Positions 38,301 to 46,315 of a stretch of DNA of 64,000 nucleotides are shown here, one piece after another. Both the position numbers and the translations under genes were made by a program. Under the pieces are notes generated by a model that was not told the origin of the DNA, did no database searches, and was given only the letters and a program-made list of their open reading frames with translations. Position 1 is the first letter of the stretch. Each line of letters begins with the position of its first letter. The stretch is from Opitutaceae bacterium (GTDB lineage: Bacteria; Verrucomicrobiota; Verrucomicrobiia; Opitutales; Opitutaceae): NCBI GenBank assembly GCA_002713695.1, contig PAUB01000034.1, positions 47,823-111,822 on the forward strand, given 5' to 3'.

Positions 38301-39203
38301 GATGAAGAGAAAGAGCCTATTGATGAGGCTTCTCCGAGCACAGAAGAAGCCCCCGCTGGAGGTGAGACTGAATCTGCTGAACAGGTTGTGGCGAAGGAAG
38401 CTGAACTTACTCCGACCAAGCGCCGTAAAAATAAAAATGAGCCCAGAGGTGAGCCTACCGAGGCGGATCTAGCTGCGCTTGATGATACCGATTGGACGGA
38501 ACTTAAGTCGGAAGTGGATGCCCTGCGGAAGCGTCTCAACAGCATGGGGGCGGTGAACTTGGTCGCGATTGAGGAATACGCGGAGCTCAAGGAACGCCAC
38601 GATTTCTTGAAGGCGCAATGTGATGATTTGACGAATGCTCGCACGGAATTGCTGACGGCGATCGATGAGATCAACGCAACCTCGCAAAAGCAGTTCGAAG
38701 TGACCTTCGAGCAGATTAAGAAAAACTTTGAATACACCTTCCAGACGCTCTTCGGCGGCGGTAAGGCATCGTTGGAATTGATCGAAGCCGAAGATATCCT
38801 CGAAAGCGGAATCGAAATCGTCGCACAACCTCCGGGCACGAAGCTGAAGAGCATCAGCTTGCTATCTGGTGGACAGAAGACACTCACGGCAGTGGGGCTG
38901 CTCTTCGCGCTCTACATGGTGAAGCCTTCGCCCTTCTGCTTGCTTGATGAGTTGGACGCACCCTTGGACGAATCGAATATTGGGCGATTTACAAATTTGC
39001 TGAAACAGTTCGTTGATGAATCGCAATTTATCATCATCACGCATAACAAGCGCACGGTGGCGGCAGCCTCAGCGATCTATGGCGTGACGATGGAAGAGCG
39101 CGGCGTGTCGAAGACAGTCTCCATGCGTTTCAGTCACAACGAAGGTGATGCTGAACTGCAGTCGCAGAATATCGCCAAGGCGGTCAACGAAACTCAAAGC
39201 TAA
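35364..39203 (+). CDS. smc: SMC chromosome-condensation ATPase
   Basis: 1279 residues, about 90 longer than typical. Walker A GPNGCGKSN (about 31-39), long coiled coil to about 505, hinge (about 505-650, EGFGEGAKAIL...), second coiled coil, then the C-terminal head with signature LLSGGQKT (about 1164) and Walker B CLLDELDAPLD (about 1192). The extra length is an acidic, Glu/Pro/Ser-rich insert at about 968-1043, followed by a Lys/Arg patch KRRKNKNEPRG, just before MGAVNLVAIEEY. SMC organises chromosome arms with ScpAB, which are not in the window. Start ATG 35364 matches the family N-terminus MYLKALKLHGFKSF. Confidence 0.97.
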   Translation: MYLKALKLHGFKSFADPTTLQFEPGVTAVVGPNGCGKSNIADGIRWVLGEQSAKALRGGKMQDVIFEGADTRKPSQICEVSLLLTDCEEQLGSEFHEIEIMRRVHRDGGSEYFFNGQACRLKDIHKLFMDTGVGRTSYSIMAQGQIDQILSSKPEERRAVFEEAAGITKYKSQRREALGKLKLTEANLARVSDVISEVSRQIGSLRRQASKALRYKRLNHRLRHLALAWSGCQHAKITETLDGLEVSVGTLRREADARREDLESKQGSLDEMKAKRSHHNQRVQDAQQGVYDLRSQKEAAENQANLAQIKRNGLEERLQSSRSSLGELEMQLREVTAEADTGAQDKQLQLGLLGSSDATYQQRNRDLAIVEGELSTVEQELQQTKFQILQLDSAVAKLRTDSLGYEVDQKTSVHRHENLAQELEQVRQQLVAAQRLAAELAVRADKAQTEKARAHQEATEAQQAISDLTSEFREAQRKHQEIDRGLAQRTAQLRLLQQLQEKWEGFGEGAKAILQGKLDEALAGQSVTPITQGLIVNPDYSRAVEALLGSAAEAISVSDLPTAKRILAQLESGEVGSAVLHIGGVGASPVAASELPGFLRPATQALNGFDGEHPAVSILASCYLADDLESFLEYWKANPEFSFLAVATRKGDLVDRRCLVYGGYHSSMKSANSIVQREIDLRETATALAISQKEHDEQRLVIEGVNTRLTTAEETLEQKRAEVLSLTQNVAAVQTDHRNADRSAEEIGQRSQRMENELTSLEQLRNEAHERWAKAQAGLQEAEEGAKTHRDSIHHLETRVTEIRTDRDVKQESLSQSRLELAEHRQKVEVLDRGLDEMARRRLQVDQLLVQRQQEIEVWAEQVSQLEGESTSERERAAQLEETLTVAQQQVEEARKELVELERTITEVENIQNSLRGQSESSSGELRKHEIKLAESRQRVEFLVEEVQREFQIEIGSIDWKIMLWRSGDEPEGLQPLDLDEEKEPIDEASPSTEEAPAGGETESAEQVVAKEAELTPTKRRKNKNEPRGEPTEADLAALDDTDWTELKSEVDALRKRLNSMGAVNLVAIEEYAELKERHDFLKAQCDDLTNARTELLTAIDEINATSQKQFEVTFEQIKKNFEYTFQTLFGGGKASLELIEAEDILESGIEIVAQPPGTKLKSISLLSGGQKTLTAVGLLFALYMVKPSPFCLLDELDAPLDESNIGRFTNLLKQFVDESQFIIITHNKRTVAAASAIYGVTMEERGVSKTVSMRFSHNEGDAELQSQNIAKAVNETQS

Positions 39204-39209
39204 CCGCTA

Positions 39210-39419
39210 ATGGCACTGCGAAACACACGGCTGAAATTCATCTGGGGTGCTTCAGATAAAGTGATCGCACGTTAGCGTTTTGGAATCTGGGGATTTTATG
39301 AACGCAAGGCAGGCTACCCCGATTCCGGACTGGCGATCAGTATGCGCGGGATCCTGGTGTTGTCGTTGTTGCTGACTCTGATCGAGTATACGGTGGCAGC
39401 CTCATGAGTATATTTCTGG
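39210..39419 (+). other. In-frame 5' extension of the TPR gene, interrupted by TAG and TGA
   Basis: Seventy codons from ATG 39210, six bases after the smc stop, run in the same frame as the TPR gene. They encode MALRNTRLKFIWGASDKVIA, TAG at 39273-39275, then RFGIWGFYERKAGYPDSGLA and a hydrophobic helix GILVLSLLLTLIEYTV, TGA at 39405-39407, then VYFW leading into LDRKEHNRVTYVDAF. The text between stops looks coding and would supply the membrane anchor of the downstream protein. Both stops are used as normal stops by other genes here (TAG in ftsQ, TGA in murG), so general recoding is unlikely. Confidence 0.6.
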
Positions 39420-41120
39420 TTGGATCGGAAGGAGCATAACCGTGTCACTTATGTGGACGCATTTTTGCTACCCATCCGCTGGGATGAAATTCGGGAGAAA
39501 CGTGGACAAGCTTATCTCGATGAAGGGATGGCAGATTTAAAGAATCAGCTTTGGGGGCAGGGGATGATGAAGTTGCGGATCGGGCTGGCATGGTATCCGC
39601 AGGCTGTGAAACCACTACTCACTTTAGCGCAGATCTATCAGTATTCGCAGCGACATGAGCTGGCGATGAGAGTCCTCGAGGAAGGGCTGGATGCGGTCAC
39701 GGAATATCCCGGTCGTTCGTATCTGCAGAGTTACTTTCAATTGTCGGTTCAGGGAGAGGACTACGCGGCTATTTTAACGGTATGTGATCGCTATCTCGCG
39801 TTTGCAGGAGACTTGCCCGAAGCAGAGGGTCTCTGGCTCTTGCAGCAGAAGGTTGCAGCCCTGATGAAAGCCAAACGTAGCGATGAAGCCTTGGCGTTAT
39901 TGAACGAGGCACCTGATAGTCGGATGTTTAAAGAGCAGCGAGTTCTGCTCATGCTCGATCTGGGCGAAACGGATCAGGCTTTGGGATATTTAGAGAAGTG
40001 GGCGGCTATCGCAGGCGAAACTGAACAGATCCTTCGACTGCAGGTGCGGGCTAATCGCGATGGCAAAAACATCGAAGCGATGAATGAAGGCTTGATGAAG
40101 TTTCGCACACTAAAGCCGGCTGATCCGCGATCATTGGCCTACGCGGTAGTTCAGCAACAGCTCGCGGGTGAGACGGAGACAGCGCACGCTTCGTTGGAAG
40201 ATTTCTTTTTCCGTTTCAGCGGTTTCCCTGCGAATATGAAAATGATCTCTGCACCTCTCGCGGAGATCGGAGCCGTAGAATTACTACGTGAATGTCTCGT
40301 TCGCTCGGAAGAGCAGGGGTATGAAATGTATCCGCTCCTGATGTATATGGCGCAGGCGCAAATCACAGCGAGTGATTGGTCGGGAGCCTTGGCGACGACT
40401 CGGCGTCTCGATAAGATGCGCAATCCCGACCAGAAGAATACCACTGCCGAGGGTGCTATCCAGCGCCTTTCATTCTTGGCTCAAATCGCTTTAAATCCCG
40501 CCGAGGGATTGCAAGTGCAACTGTTGCAATCGATTGAGAATCGTCCCTTTGCTTTTATGACTTACCGGCGATTGGCTGATACTCTCCTGCGGGCAAAACG
40601 TTACGAGACGGTGCTAGAAGTAATTGCTCGGGCGGAGCAAAAGTATCCGCAAAACCATGGCCTTGACCCCATAAAGAAGGAAGCGACTGACGTGCTTAAT
40701 GCTCTAGCCGCAGCTAAACCGAAAGGTATCCTGTTTGAAGAGCGCGTAGAGTTTATCGAAGACGAATTCTTCGCAAAACTGGATACACTCATGTCGGAGC
40801 AAGACTGGGAGGGAGCTGGGGAGTGGGCGCGTAAAATGCAGCAGGCGCGACCTAGCTGGATGAAAGCCCGCGAGACAGATATCTTGCTCAAGCAGATCGC
40901 TATTGCTCACGAGACAAGTGCTGTGCTTGAGATGACATTAGCCGCACGATTGTTACTCGATGGTAGTCTGCAACGATCGCAACTCCTTGTGGATTACGCT
41001 TTGGAACTTGCGGGTCGTGGCGAAAAAGATGACGCTTTGCGAGTGATGAATGAAGTCTCCCGAAAATCTCCGAATCACGCTTTGTCTCGTCGTTATATCA
41101 AGGAATGGACGGAGGAATAA
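39420..41120 (+). CDS. TPR-repeat protein (present reading frame; N-terminal anchor lost or read through)
   Basis: 566 codons without interruption. Helical TPR-like repeats dominate; examples are LLTLAQIYQYSQRHELAMRV near the start, AEGLWLLQQKVAALMKAKR in the middle and LLVDYALELAGRGEKDDALR near the end. The first residues (LDRKEHNRVTYVDAFLLPIR) follow a membrane helix in homologues as I remember them; here that helix is upstream and separated by stops. If translated alone, the start could be TTG 39420 or GTG at 39441. A scaffold or assembly role is possible, but nothing specific is visible. Directly downstream of smc. Confidence 0.7.
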   Translation: MDRKEHNRVTYVDAFLLPIRWDEIREKRGQAYLDEGMADLKNQLWGQGMMKLRIGLAWYPQAVKPLLTLAQIYQYSQRHELAMRVLEEGLDAVTEYPGRSYLQSYFQLSVQGEDYAAILTVCDRYLAFAGDLPEAEGLWLLQQKVAALMKAKRSDEALALLNEAPDSRMFKEQRVLLMLDLGETDQALGYLEKWAAIAGETEQILRLQVRANRDGKNIEAMNEGLMKFRTLKPADPRSLAYAVVQQQLAGETETAHASLEDFFFRFSGFPANMKMISAPLAEIGAVELLRECLVRSEEQGYEMYPLLMYMAQAQITASDWSGALATTRRLDKMRNPDQKNTTAEGAIQRLSFLAQIALNPAEGLQVQLLQSIENRPFAFMTYRRLADTLLRAKRYETVLEVIARAEQKYPQNHGLDPIKKEATDVLNALAAAKPKGILFEERVEFIEDEFFAKLDTLMSEQDWEGAGEWARKMQQARPSWMKARETDILLKQIAIAHETSAVLEMTLAARLLLDGSLQRSQLLVDYALELAGRGEKDDALRVMNEVSRKSPNHALSRRYIKEWTEE

Positions 41121-41201
41121 AAAGACTACGCTCAGGAAAGGCTCCTTAAGATAAATCATGGACCGCCTCACAGCCTTGTGAATGTGCTTCATGTTTTTAG
41201 T

Positions 41202-43682
41202 ATGAACTCTGTAAAAACCGATCGATTCGAGAAATCTGTCATTACATTGGCTTGGGTAGGTTCATTGGTGTTGGTCTTGGCCCCATGGTTCCGTAACCGC
41301 GGTTATCTGCATGATCTTTATGATTACGGCATCTTCATGTCAGCATCGAGCAGACTACAGATGGGTGAAAAGCCGTATGTCGATTTTGTCACCCCAGTGC
41401 AGTCGGTTAGCTTATGGTTAAACACGACGATGGAATCACTCTGGGGTGGCACCTATCAGGGAATGACGATGGGAAATGCGGTGTTGATACTGTTCGCTTG
41501 GAGTGTTCTGGGCATTATGCTGACGAAACGCTGGCATCCGATTGTGGCATGCCTGCTCGCATCGACCGTCATGATCGGATCAGCAGGGCAGCACACCATC
41601 ATCTGGTATAATTCAGTGGGGGTAATCGCTTTGGCATTGGTCTGCTGGAGCACGGCAATTGCCCCTTTGATAGCGCGGCGAACTCTGGGATGGCATTTTC
41701 TCACGTCGTTCGGGCTCCTGATTGGCGGGATGAATAAGCTAAATTTTCATTTAGTAGGGATTGTGGTGGCTTTCGTCTGGGCAGCTCGATGTGGCTTGTT
41801 GAAACAAGCCTCATGGAAAAAGGTGGGAGCTACGCTGCTAATATGGGGCCTGATGGGACTGGTGGCCCCGCTTGCTCTAGAGTTGGCTTGGAGTGGAGCG
41901 AGCTGGGATCAATGGCGCTATAATGTCATCGATTTAGCTACTTCTAGTCGGAATGGTTTTTGGCGAGAAATATTTAATAGCCGTTTATATCTTGAATCTA
42001 TTCATGATTATTATGGAGCGACATTTCGGGCTACAGGTGTAATCGCCGGTGTGTGGTTTGCGACGGTGAGTTGTTTCGGACTCAGAAAGCGTGGAGCAGG
42101 AGATCGCTTCTTAGTCTTAGCTTCCGGGGTCTTTGGCTTTTTGGTGACGGTGGCACTATTGGTGACCAATATTGAAATCGTCTACATGACTTGCTCTGCC
42201 GTAGTCGTGTTAATCACGGCCATTTGGTTGGGCTTTGATCTACCTTTTAATGGTTCAAAACTACGATGGTTATTGATTGGGCCGACACTCACGCTTGGTG
42301 CTGTTATGTGGGACTCCGCTTGGAAGGGCCAACGGTCACTTTATGGCAACGATGTGGTGAAGCGGTCTGAATATCGAGGCGTTGAGGTGAGCGATCCTTC
42401 GCTTGGCTATCTCCGTAGAACAAAATTTCCACACATGGTGGCTAAAGATATTGAAACTATGACTACAGTTATGGAGTCAAAATTTCCCGATCGAATCTAT
42501 CGGTGTTTCTATGCTCGAGGCTCCGAATGGATGGAGCATATCTGGCCAAGTCAAAGAATAGCAGGGCTCCCGTTATGGATGTCACAGTTGACTTATGGGG
42601 AAGTAGAAATTGAGAATTTGGGTCAGCTGCTGCAAAGTCGAAATGCCTTTCACTTAATTGTGGCGGCAAAGGCGTGGGCGTTTTGGCCCGGAGAGTTGCT
42701 GGATTTGGCGCATCGTCACTCTTCGCGTGAAGAGTTGGATGGTTATGAATTGCTCACTCCTCTCTATGAGTTCCCGATCAAGCGATTGGGGCATGCTGAG
42801 GATGCACTGAAGTTTATATCAGTATTCGGAGGGAATCTTGATCCGGATTTCCTCAACTATGAGAAGCCGATATGGCTGTGCTATTCATCGGATAATCAAC
42901 TTTTTCTAGGAGTGGTCAAAGGGGAGGGAGACTTTGCTTTTGGGAAGCATGTTTTTCGGATACATGGGGATGTGATATTGAAACGCCACGATCTGAGTTC
43001 CGATCAAGCGATCGTCGCTGAATTCTTGATCGTAGATAGTGAATGGAAGGGGGAGGGATTGAAGATACTGTGGTCAAAGCTCGTGACACTCCCTGCGGGA
43101 AAAAACGAAACTACGCACTCGTATATGGCGGACACATTTGGGGTGAAACCGAAATTTGTCGTGCGGGTGAAGCCTGAAGCAAGCGGACTTATCTGGGCCG
43201 GTTGGCACTTGCCTCATATTCAGCATGCCGGAGATTCGAGTTCACGTCCTCCAGATTTACGTAAGCCCGCTCAGGAGGAAATGCCGATTGATATATCTTG
43301 GTCCCGGGCATTGCTGCCCGAAGATTTGGCTCTCCCTTGTAAGCTGATTGTGCGGGGGGGATTTCTTGGGGAGGGAGGACTTGAGATTGGTGACGGCGGC
43401 GAAATCTGGTTGTCTCCCGAAATTCCGATAAAGGGGATGGTGCTGCGGTTTAGAGCTCTTCCCGGAGAAACTGAAGCACCCGGTTTGCCATTTATTCGCG
43501 TGGTTTGGTATAAAGGAGGACGCCTGCAAATTATGCATCAAGTTCCGGTGGCGAATGACGATGAGGGAATTTTACTGCGGGTTTGGCCAGCTGAATATAA
43601 CGGATGGTTTGGAGTTTTAGCTGATAGAGGTAATGAAATATCGAGAGTCCGAGTCTCAGTGGAATCGGTGGAATACGATTGA
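41202..43682 (+). CDS. Large polytopic membrane protein, GT-C-like with an unassigned C-terminal domain
   Basis: 826 residues. The N-terminal half (to about 385) has roughly ten hydrophobic helices. LHDLYDYGIFMSASSRLQMG followed by EKPYVDFVTPVQSV matches the first extracytoplasmic loop of GT39-like (GT-C) glycosyltransferases, where an acidic residue after helix 1 is catalytic. The C-terminal half (about 390-826) is soluble, beta-rich in places (PLYEFPIKRLGHAED, VVWYKGGRLQIMHQVP) and matches no domain I know. I chose ATG 41202; GTG 41178 is the alternative. Followed by kelch and GT2 genes. Donor and acceptor unknown. Confidence 0.6.
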   Translation: MNSVKTDRFEKSVITLAWVGSLVLVLAPWFRNRGYLHDLYDYGIFMSASSRLQMGEKPYVDFVTPVQSVSLWLNTTMESLWGGTYQGMTMGNAVLILFAWSVLGIMLTKRWHPIVACLLASTVMIGSAGQHTIIWYNSVGVIALALVCWSTAIAPLIARRTLGWHFLTSFGLLIGGMNKLNFHLVGIVVAFVWAARCGLLKQASWKKVGATLLIWGLMGLVAPLALELAWSGASWDQWRYNVIDLATSSRNGFWREIFNSRLYLESIHDYYGATFRATGVIAGVWFATVSCFGLRKRGAGDRFLVLASGVFGFLVTVALLVTNIEIVYMTCSAVVVLITAIWLGFDLPFNGSKLRWLLIGPTLTLGAVMWDSAWKGQRSLYGNDVVKRSEYRGVEVSDPSLGYLRRTKFPHMVAKDIETMTTVMESKFPDRIYRCFYARGSEWMEHIWPSQRIAGLPLWMSQLTYGEVEIENLGQLLQSRNAFHLIVAAKAWAFWPGELLDLAHRHSSREELDGYELLTPLYEFPIKRLGHAEDALKFISVFGGNLDPDFLNYEKPIWLCYSSDNQLFLGVVKGEGDFAFGKHVFRIHGDVILKRHDLSSDQAIVAEFLIVDSEWKGEGLKILWSKLVTLPAGKNETTHSYMADTFGVKPKFVVRVKPEASGLIWAGWHLPHIQHAGDSSSRPPDLRKPAQEEMPIDISWSRALLPEDLALPCKLIVRGGFLGEGGLEIGDGGEIWLSPEIPIKGMVLRFRALPGETEAPGLPFIRVVWYKGGRLQIMHQVPVANDDEGILLRVWPAEYNGWFGVLADRGNEISRVRVSVESVEYD

Positions 43683-43762
43683 TCGCCTGATGCTTGGAGA
43701 AGGATTCAGCAGATCGAATAAAGATTTACTATCGGTGGGGCATTTATTGATATCGTTTGCAC

Positions 43763-44791
43763 ATGATGAGAAAGTTGCTCGGAGTTTCTGGAGTAGTCGC
43801 TCTGCTATTGGGGTGCGGGTTCTATTTGATTTGGATGCGATCATGGGGGCCGGTGGCGGGTGTTGTGCAAACGTCTAGCGGGACATATTCATGGGGGGCG
43901 AAATTGCTCGACGCGCGAACCGAAGCTGGAGGTGCGAGTTTGGATGGAAAGCTTTACGTAGTAGGAGGCATTGATTCTTTCGCTCAGACTTATCAGGACT
44001 TTCACTCTTATGATGCGGGGACAGATGTTTGGACCCGATTGCCCGACTTTCCATATCCGATTAATCACCCCGGGGTAACTAGTGATGGTAGGCACATCTA
44101 TGTAGTCGGAGGATTTGCTCCTCTCGGTATTCGTATCCGAGGATTCATGTTTGCGCAGTGGGATGCCTACGACCGCGTTTTCCGCTATGACCTACGAAGT
44201 GAAGAGTGGACGGAACTGGCGACTATGCCCGAACCGAGAGGTGCGGGGGGAGTCGCCTACGGAGAGGGTAAAATTTGGTATGCTGGGGGTATCAATGGGA
44301 CGAGAGAATTATCGGCGTCCTTATATTGCCTCGACATAGCGAAAAATCAGTGGAACGAGATGTCCCCGATGCAATATCCACGGGATCACCTGAGGATGGA
44401 GTATGCGGAGGGATCGCTGTATGCGATTTCGGGGAGACAAGATGATATGCGATTTAACCTTCCCTACTTGGAACGCTTCGAACTGGAAACGAATGAGTGG
44501 TCTCATTTGCCGGATATACCGACCCCAAGAGGAGGATTTGGGAGTGCGGTGTTTGACGGAAAAATCTACACTTTTGGGGGCGAAGCGGTTTGGACCTGCT
44601 TTGATCAAGTTGAGGCTTATAATTTGAGAACACACCGGTGGGAAACGCACGCGGGTTTGCCCGAAGCTCGCCACGGAATTATCGCAGCGGTGATCGGTCA
44701 ACGAATACATTTGGTCTCCGGTGGACGGCATCCTCGCGTCTCTATTAGTGGACTGCATCGCATCTATACGCCGAAAAAGTCTATCAAATGA
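43763..44791 (+). CDS. Kelch-repeat beta-propeller protein with N-terminal membrane anchor
   Basis: 342 residues. A hydrophobic helix at the N-terminus (LLGVSGVVALLLGCGFYLIW) acts as signal or anchor; the Cys in the stretch could suggest a lipobox, but the flanks fit poorly. Five to six kelch repeats follow, each with a GG pair and a spaced Tyr/Trp (KLYVVGGIDSF, HIYVVGGFAPLG, KIWYAGGINGT, SLYAISGRQDD, KIYTFGGEAV, RIHLVSGGRHP). Likely extracytoplasmic. It overlaps the next glycosyltransferase gene by ATGA, so they are coupled. Kelch proteins include sialate mutarotases (NanM); no evidence picks that role. Confidence 0.78.
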   Translation: MMRKLLGVSGVVALLLGCGFYLIWMRSWGPVAGVVQTSSGTYSWGAKLLDARTEAGGASLDGKLYVVGGIDSFAQTYQDFHSYDAGTDVWTRLPDFPYPINHPGVTSDGRHIYVVGGFAPLGIRIRGFMFAQWDAYDRVFRYDLRSEEWTELATMPEPRGAGGVAYGEGKIWYAGGINGTRELSASLYCLDIAKNQWNEMSPMQYPRDHLRMEYAEGSLYAISGRQDDMRFNLPYLERFELETNEWSHLPDIPTPRGGFGSAVFDGKIYTFGGEAVWTCFDQVEAYNLRTHRWETHAGLPEARHGIIAAVIGQRIHLVSGGRHPRVSISGLHRIYTPKKSIK

Positions 44792-45555
44792 GAACGTCCA
44801 TCTCGTTTATCGTCCTGTTCTACAATGATGCGCCCACGGTTGGTAGTGTCTTGCAGTCGCTTGATGATCAATTGACGAGTTTCGAGTGCGATTATGAGAT
44901 TATCGTGATAGACGATTGTAGCACTGATGACACTTGGAGCGAAATCGATCGAATGGCTTCGGAGTTATCCCATGTGGTTCGGTTGCGAAATAAGGATAAT
45001 CTTGGAGTAGGGGGGAGTTTTTATCGTGCGGTTCATGAGGCACAATATACGTTGATTGGTTACACCGATGGTGACGATCAATACGAGCCTAGTGATTTGC
45101 ACCGTTACCTATCGCAGATGGAGGACTGTGATGTGGTTACTGGTTGTCGTCGACCTCGAGCCGATGGTTGGAAACGAGTGTGGGCCTCAGTGCATTTCAA
45201 TTACTTGATCAATGCGTATTTCGCGACGGGATTACGCGATATTAATTCTGCCCTGAAACTCTATCGCGCAGATTTGCTTAAACAGCTTCCCCCATGGGAT
45301 GCGGGTGCCTTTTATGATGCGGAGATTATGATCCGCTTAGCCCAAGATCACCAAGCGCGGATCGTTGAGCTGCCAATCAAACATAAGCTTCGTCGGTATG
45401 GGGAGGCTACCGGGCTATCTCAGAGAAACGTGTTCTCTATTCTCGAGAATTTGTTGGGTTCTCGGATGGCGTGTTATCGACGATCAGGAGCCTGGGTCGT
45501 AGCACTTTCCCTCCATGTCAGCTTGTTGCGCCGAATAGCTAAAATAGTCTTGTAG
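44788..45555 (+). CDS. Family 2 glycosyltransferase (DPM/GtrB-like)
   Basis: 255 residues, GT-A fold. SISFIVLFYNDAPTVGSVLQ opens the domain; the nucleotide-binding Asp pair is in VIDDCSTDDTW and the metal motif in GYTDGDDQYEPSD. The DINSALKLYRADLL and KHKLRRYGEATG segments resemble dolichol/undecaprenyl-phosphate sugar transferases. No clear C-terminal transmembrane pair, only a mildly hydrophobic tail. Last of the 41.2-45.6 kb cassette: it could charge a polyprenyl-phosphate sugar that the upstream GT-C-like protein uses (inference). Confidence 0.85.
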   Translation: MRTSISFIVLFYNDAPTVGSVLQSLDDQLTSFECDYEIIVIDDCSTDDTWSEIDRMASELSHVVRLRNKDNLGVGGSFYRAVHEAQYTLIGYTDGDDQYEPSDLHRYLSQMEDCDVVTGCRRPRADGWKRVWASVHFNYLINAYFATGLRDINSALKLYRADLLKQLPPWDAGAFYDAEIMIRLAQDHQARIVELPIKHKLRRYGEATGLSQRNVFSILENLLGSRMACYRRSGAWVVALSLHVSLLRRIAKIVL

Positions 45556-45798
45556 ACCGCAGGGTGGCCGATTTGTGAGTGCTCCGGTGGCGAACTTAGA
45601 GGATTAGATCCGGTGGCACGTTGGCCAGGGCTTCTTCGAATGTCTCAGGCTTGGAGATTACTTAGATTAACGGGAGCGACGGAGGGCGTTGGCAATATTC
45701 GGAGAGGCCAACGGTATTTTACCTAATATGAATCAGGCAATTCAGTGATTGTCAGTCTCTCCTGCGGGTCGCAATGAGGAGGAAGGACGAATTATCTG
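45556..45798. other. Intergenic region before yraN with a possible gene remnant
   Basis: On the minus strand 45661-45596, a short reading (VISKPETFEEALANVP, then PDLIL and stop) looks like the end of a lost protein-coding gene, preceded by an in-frame TAA. Otherwise I see only a purine-rich ribosome site (AGGAAGG) about ten bases before the yraN TTG start. Confidence 0.3.
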
Positions 45799-46239
45799 TT
45801 GATTGCTTGGTTTCAGTCGCTGTTCAGGAAGTTCAAATCCCCCAATACCGGAGATTTAGGGGAATCGGCGGCGGCGGATTTCTTGATCAATATGGCAGGA
45901 TGTCGGATCCTGGCTCGGAATTGGCGCGATCCGCGCGATCGTCGCGATGAATTGGATCTGATCGCGACTGGTGGTGAGGTGCTGGTTTTTGTGGAGGTGA
46001 AAACCCGCGCGAACGAGGCCAAGGTTCCGGGCTACTATGCGGTCGATAAACGGAAGAAGCGGGTGGTGCAACGGGCTGCACGAGCTTACATTACGAGATT
46101 ACGTGAGAAGCCGCGCACGGTTCGCTTCGACATCGTGGAAGTCGAACTTCCGATGCGAGGAACCGAAGATGAACCGGTGGTGAGGCATTTCGAAAATGTG
46201 CCGCTTTTCCCGAAAGACTTCCGCCCGGACGGGGCATGA
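45799..46239 (+). CDS. YraN/UPF0102 family, nuclease-fold protein
   Basis: 146 residues. GDLGESAAADFLINMAGCRI, LARNWRDPRDRRDELDLIA and VLVFVEVKTRAN match the UPF0102 family of endonuclease-like (PD-(D/E)XK-fold) proteins; ELDLIA and VEVKTR contain the presumed metal and catalytic residues. Cellular role is not established. The start is TTG; a good AGGAAGG site at 45779-45785 supports it and there is no better ATG. Confidence 0.9.
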   Translation: MIAWFQSLFRKFKSPNTGDLGESAAADFLINMAGCRILARNWRDPRDRRDELDLIATGGEVLVFVEVKTRANEAKVPGYYAVDKRKKRVVQRAARAYITRLREKPRTVRFDIVEVELPMRGTEDEPVVRHFENVPLFPKDFRPDGA

Positions 46240-46315
46240 GCCAAGTGAACAATCTTGGAGGGTCTGGTAATTGCCTTGCTTGCAGGTGCGAGCATTACTG
46301 GGATTGCGCCACTTT

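Noticed and set aside
38216..38887. Minus-strand ORF of 223 codons opposite smc
   Set aside because: Ser-rich antisense product of the acidic insert and head domain; no features of its own.
39210..41120. Genome-wide recoding of TAG or TGA to explain the stop-interrupted TPR gene
   Set aside because: TAG ends ftsQ and TGA ends murG and obg at the expected lengths, so both are normal stops here.
45829..45842. GTTCAAATCCCCC resembles a tRNA T-arm
   Set aside because: It lies inside the yraN coding sequence and no acceptor, D or anticodon arms fit around it.
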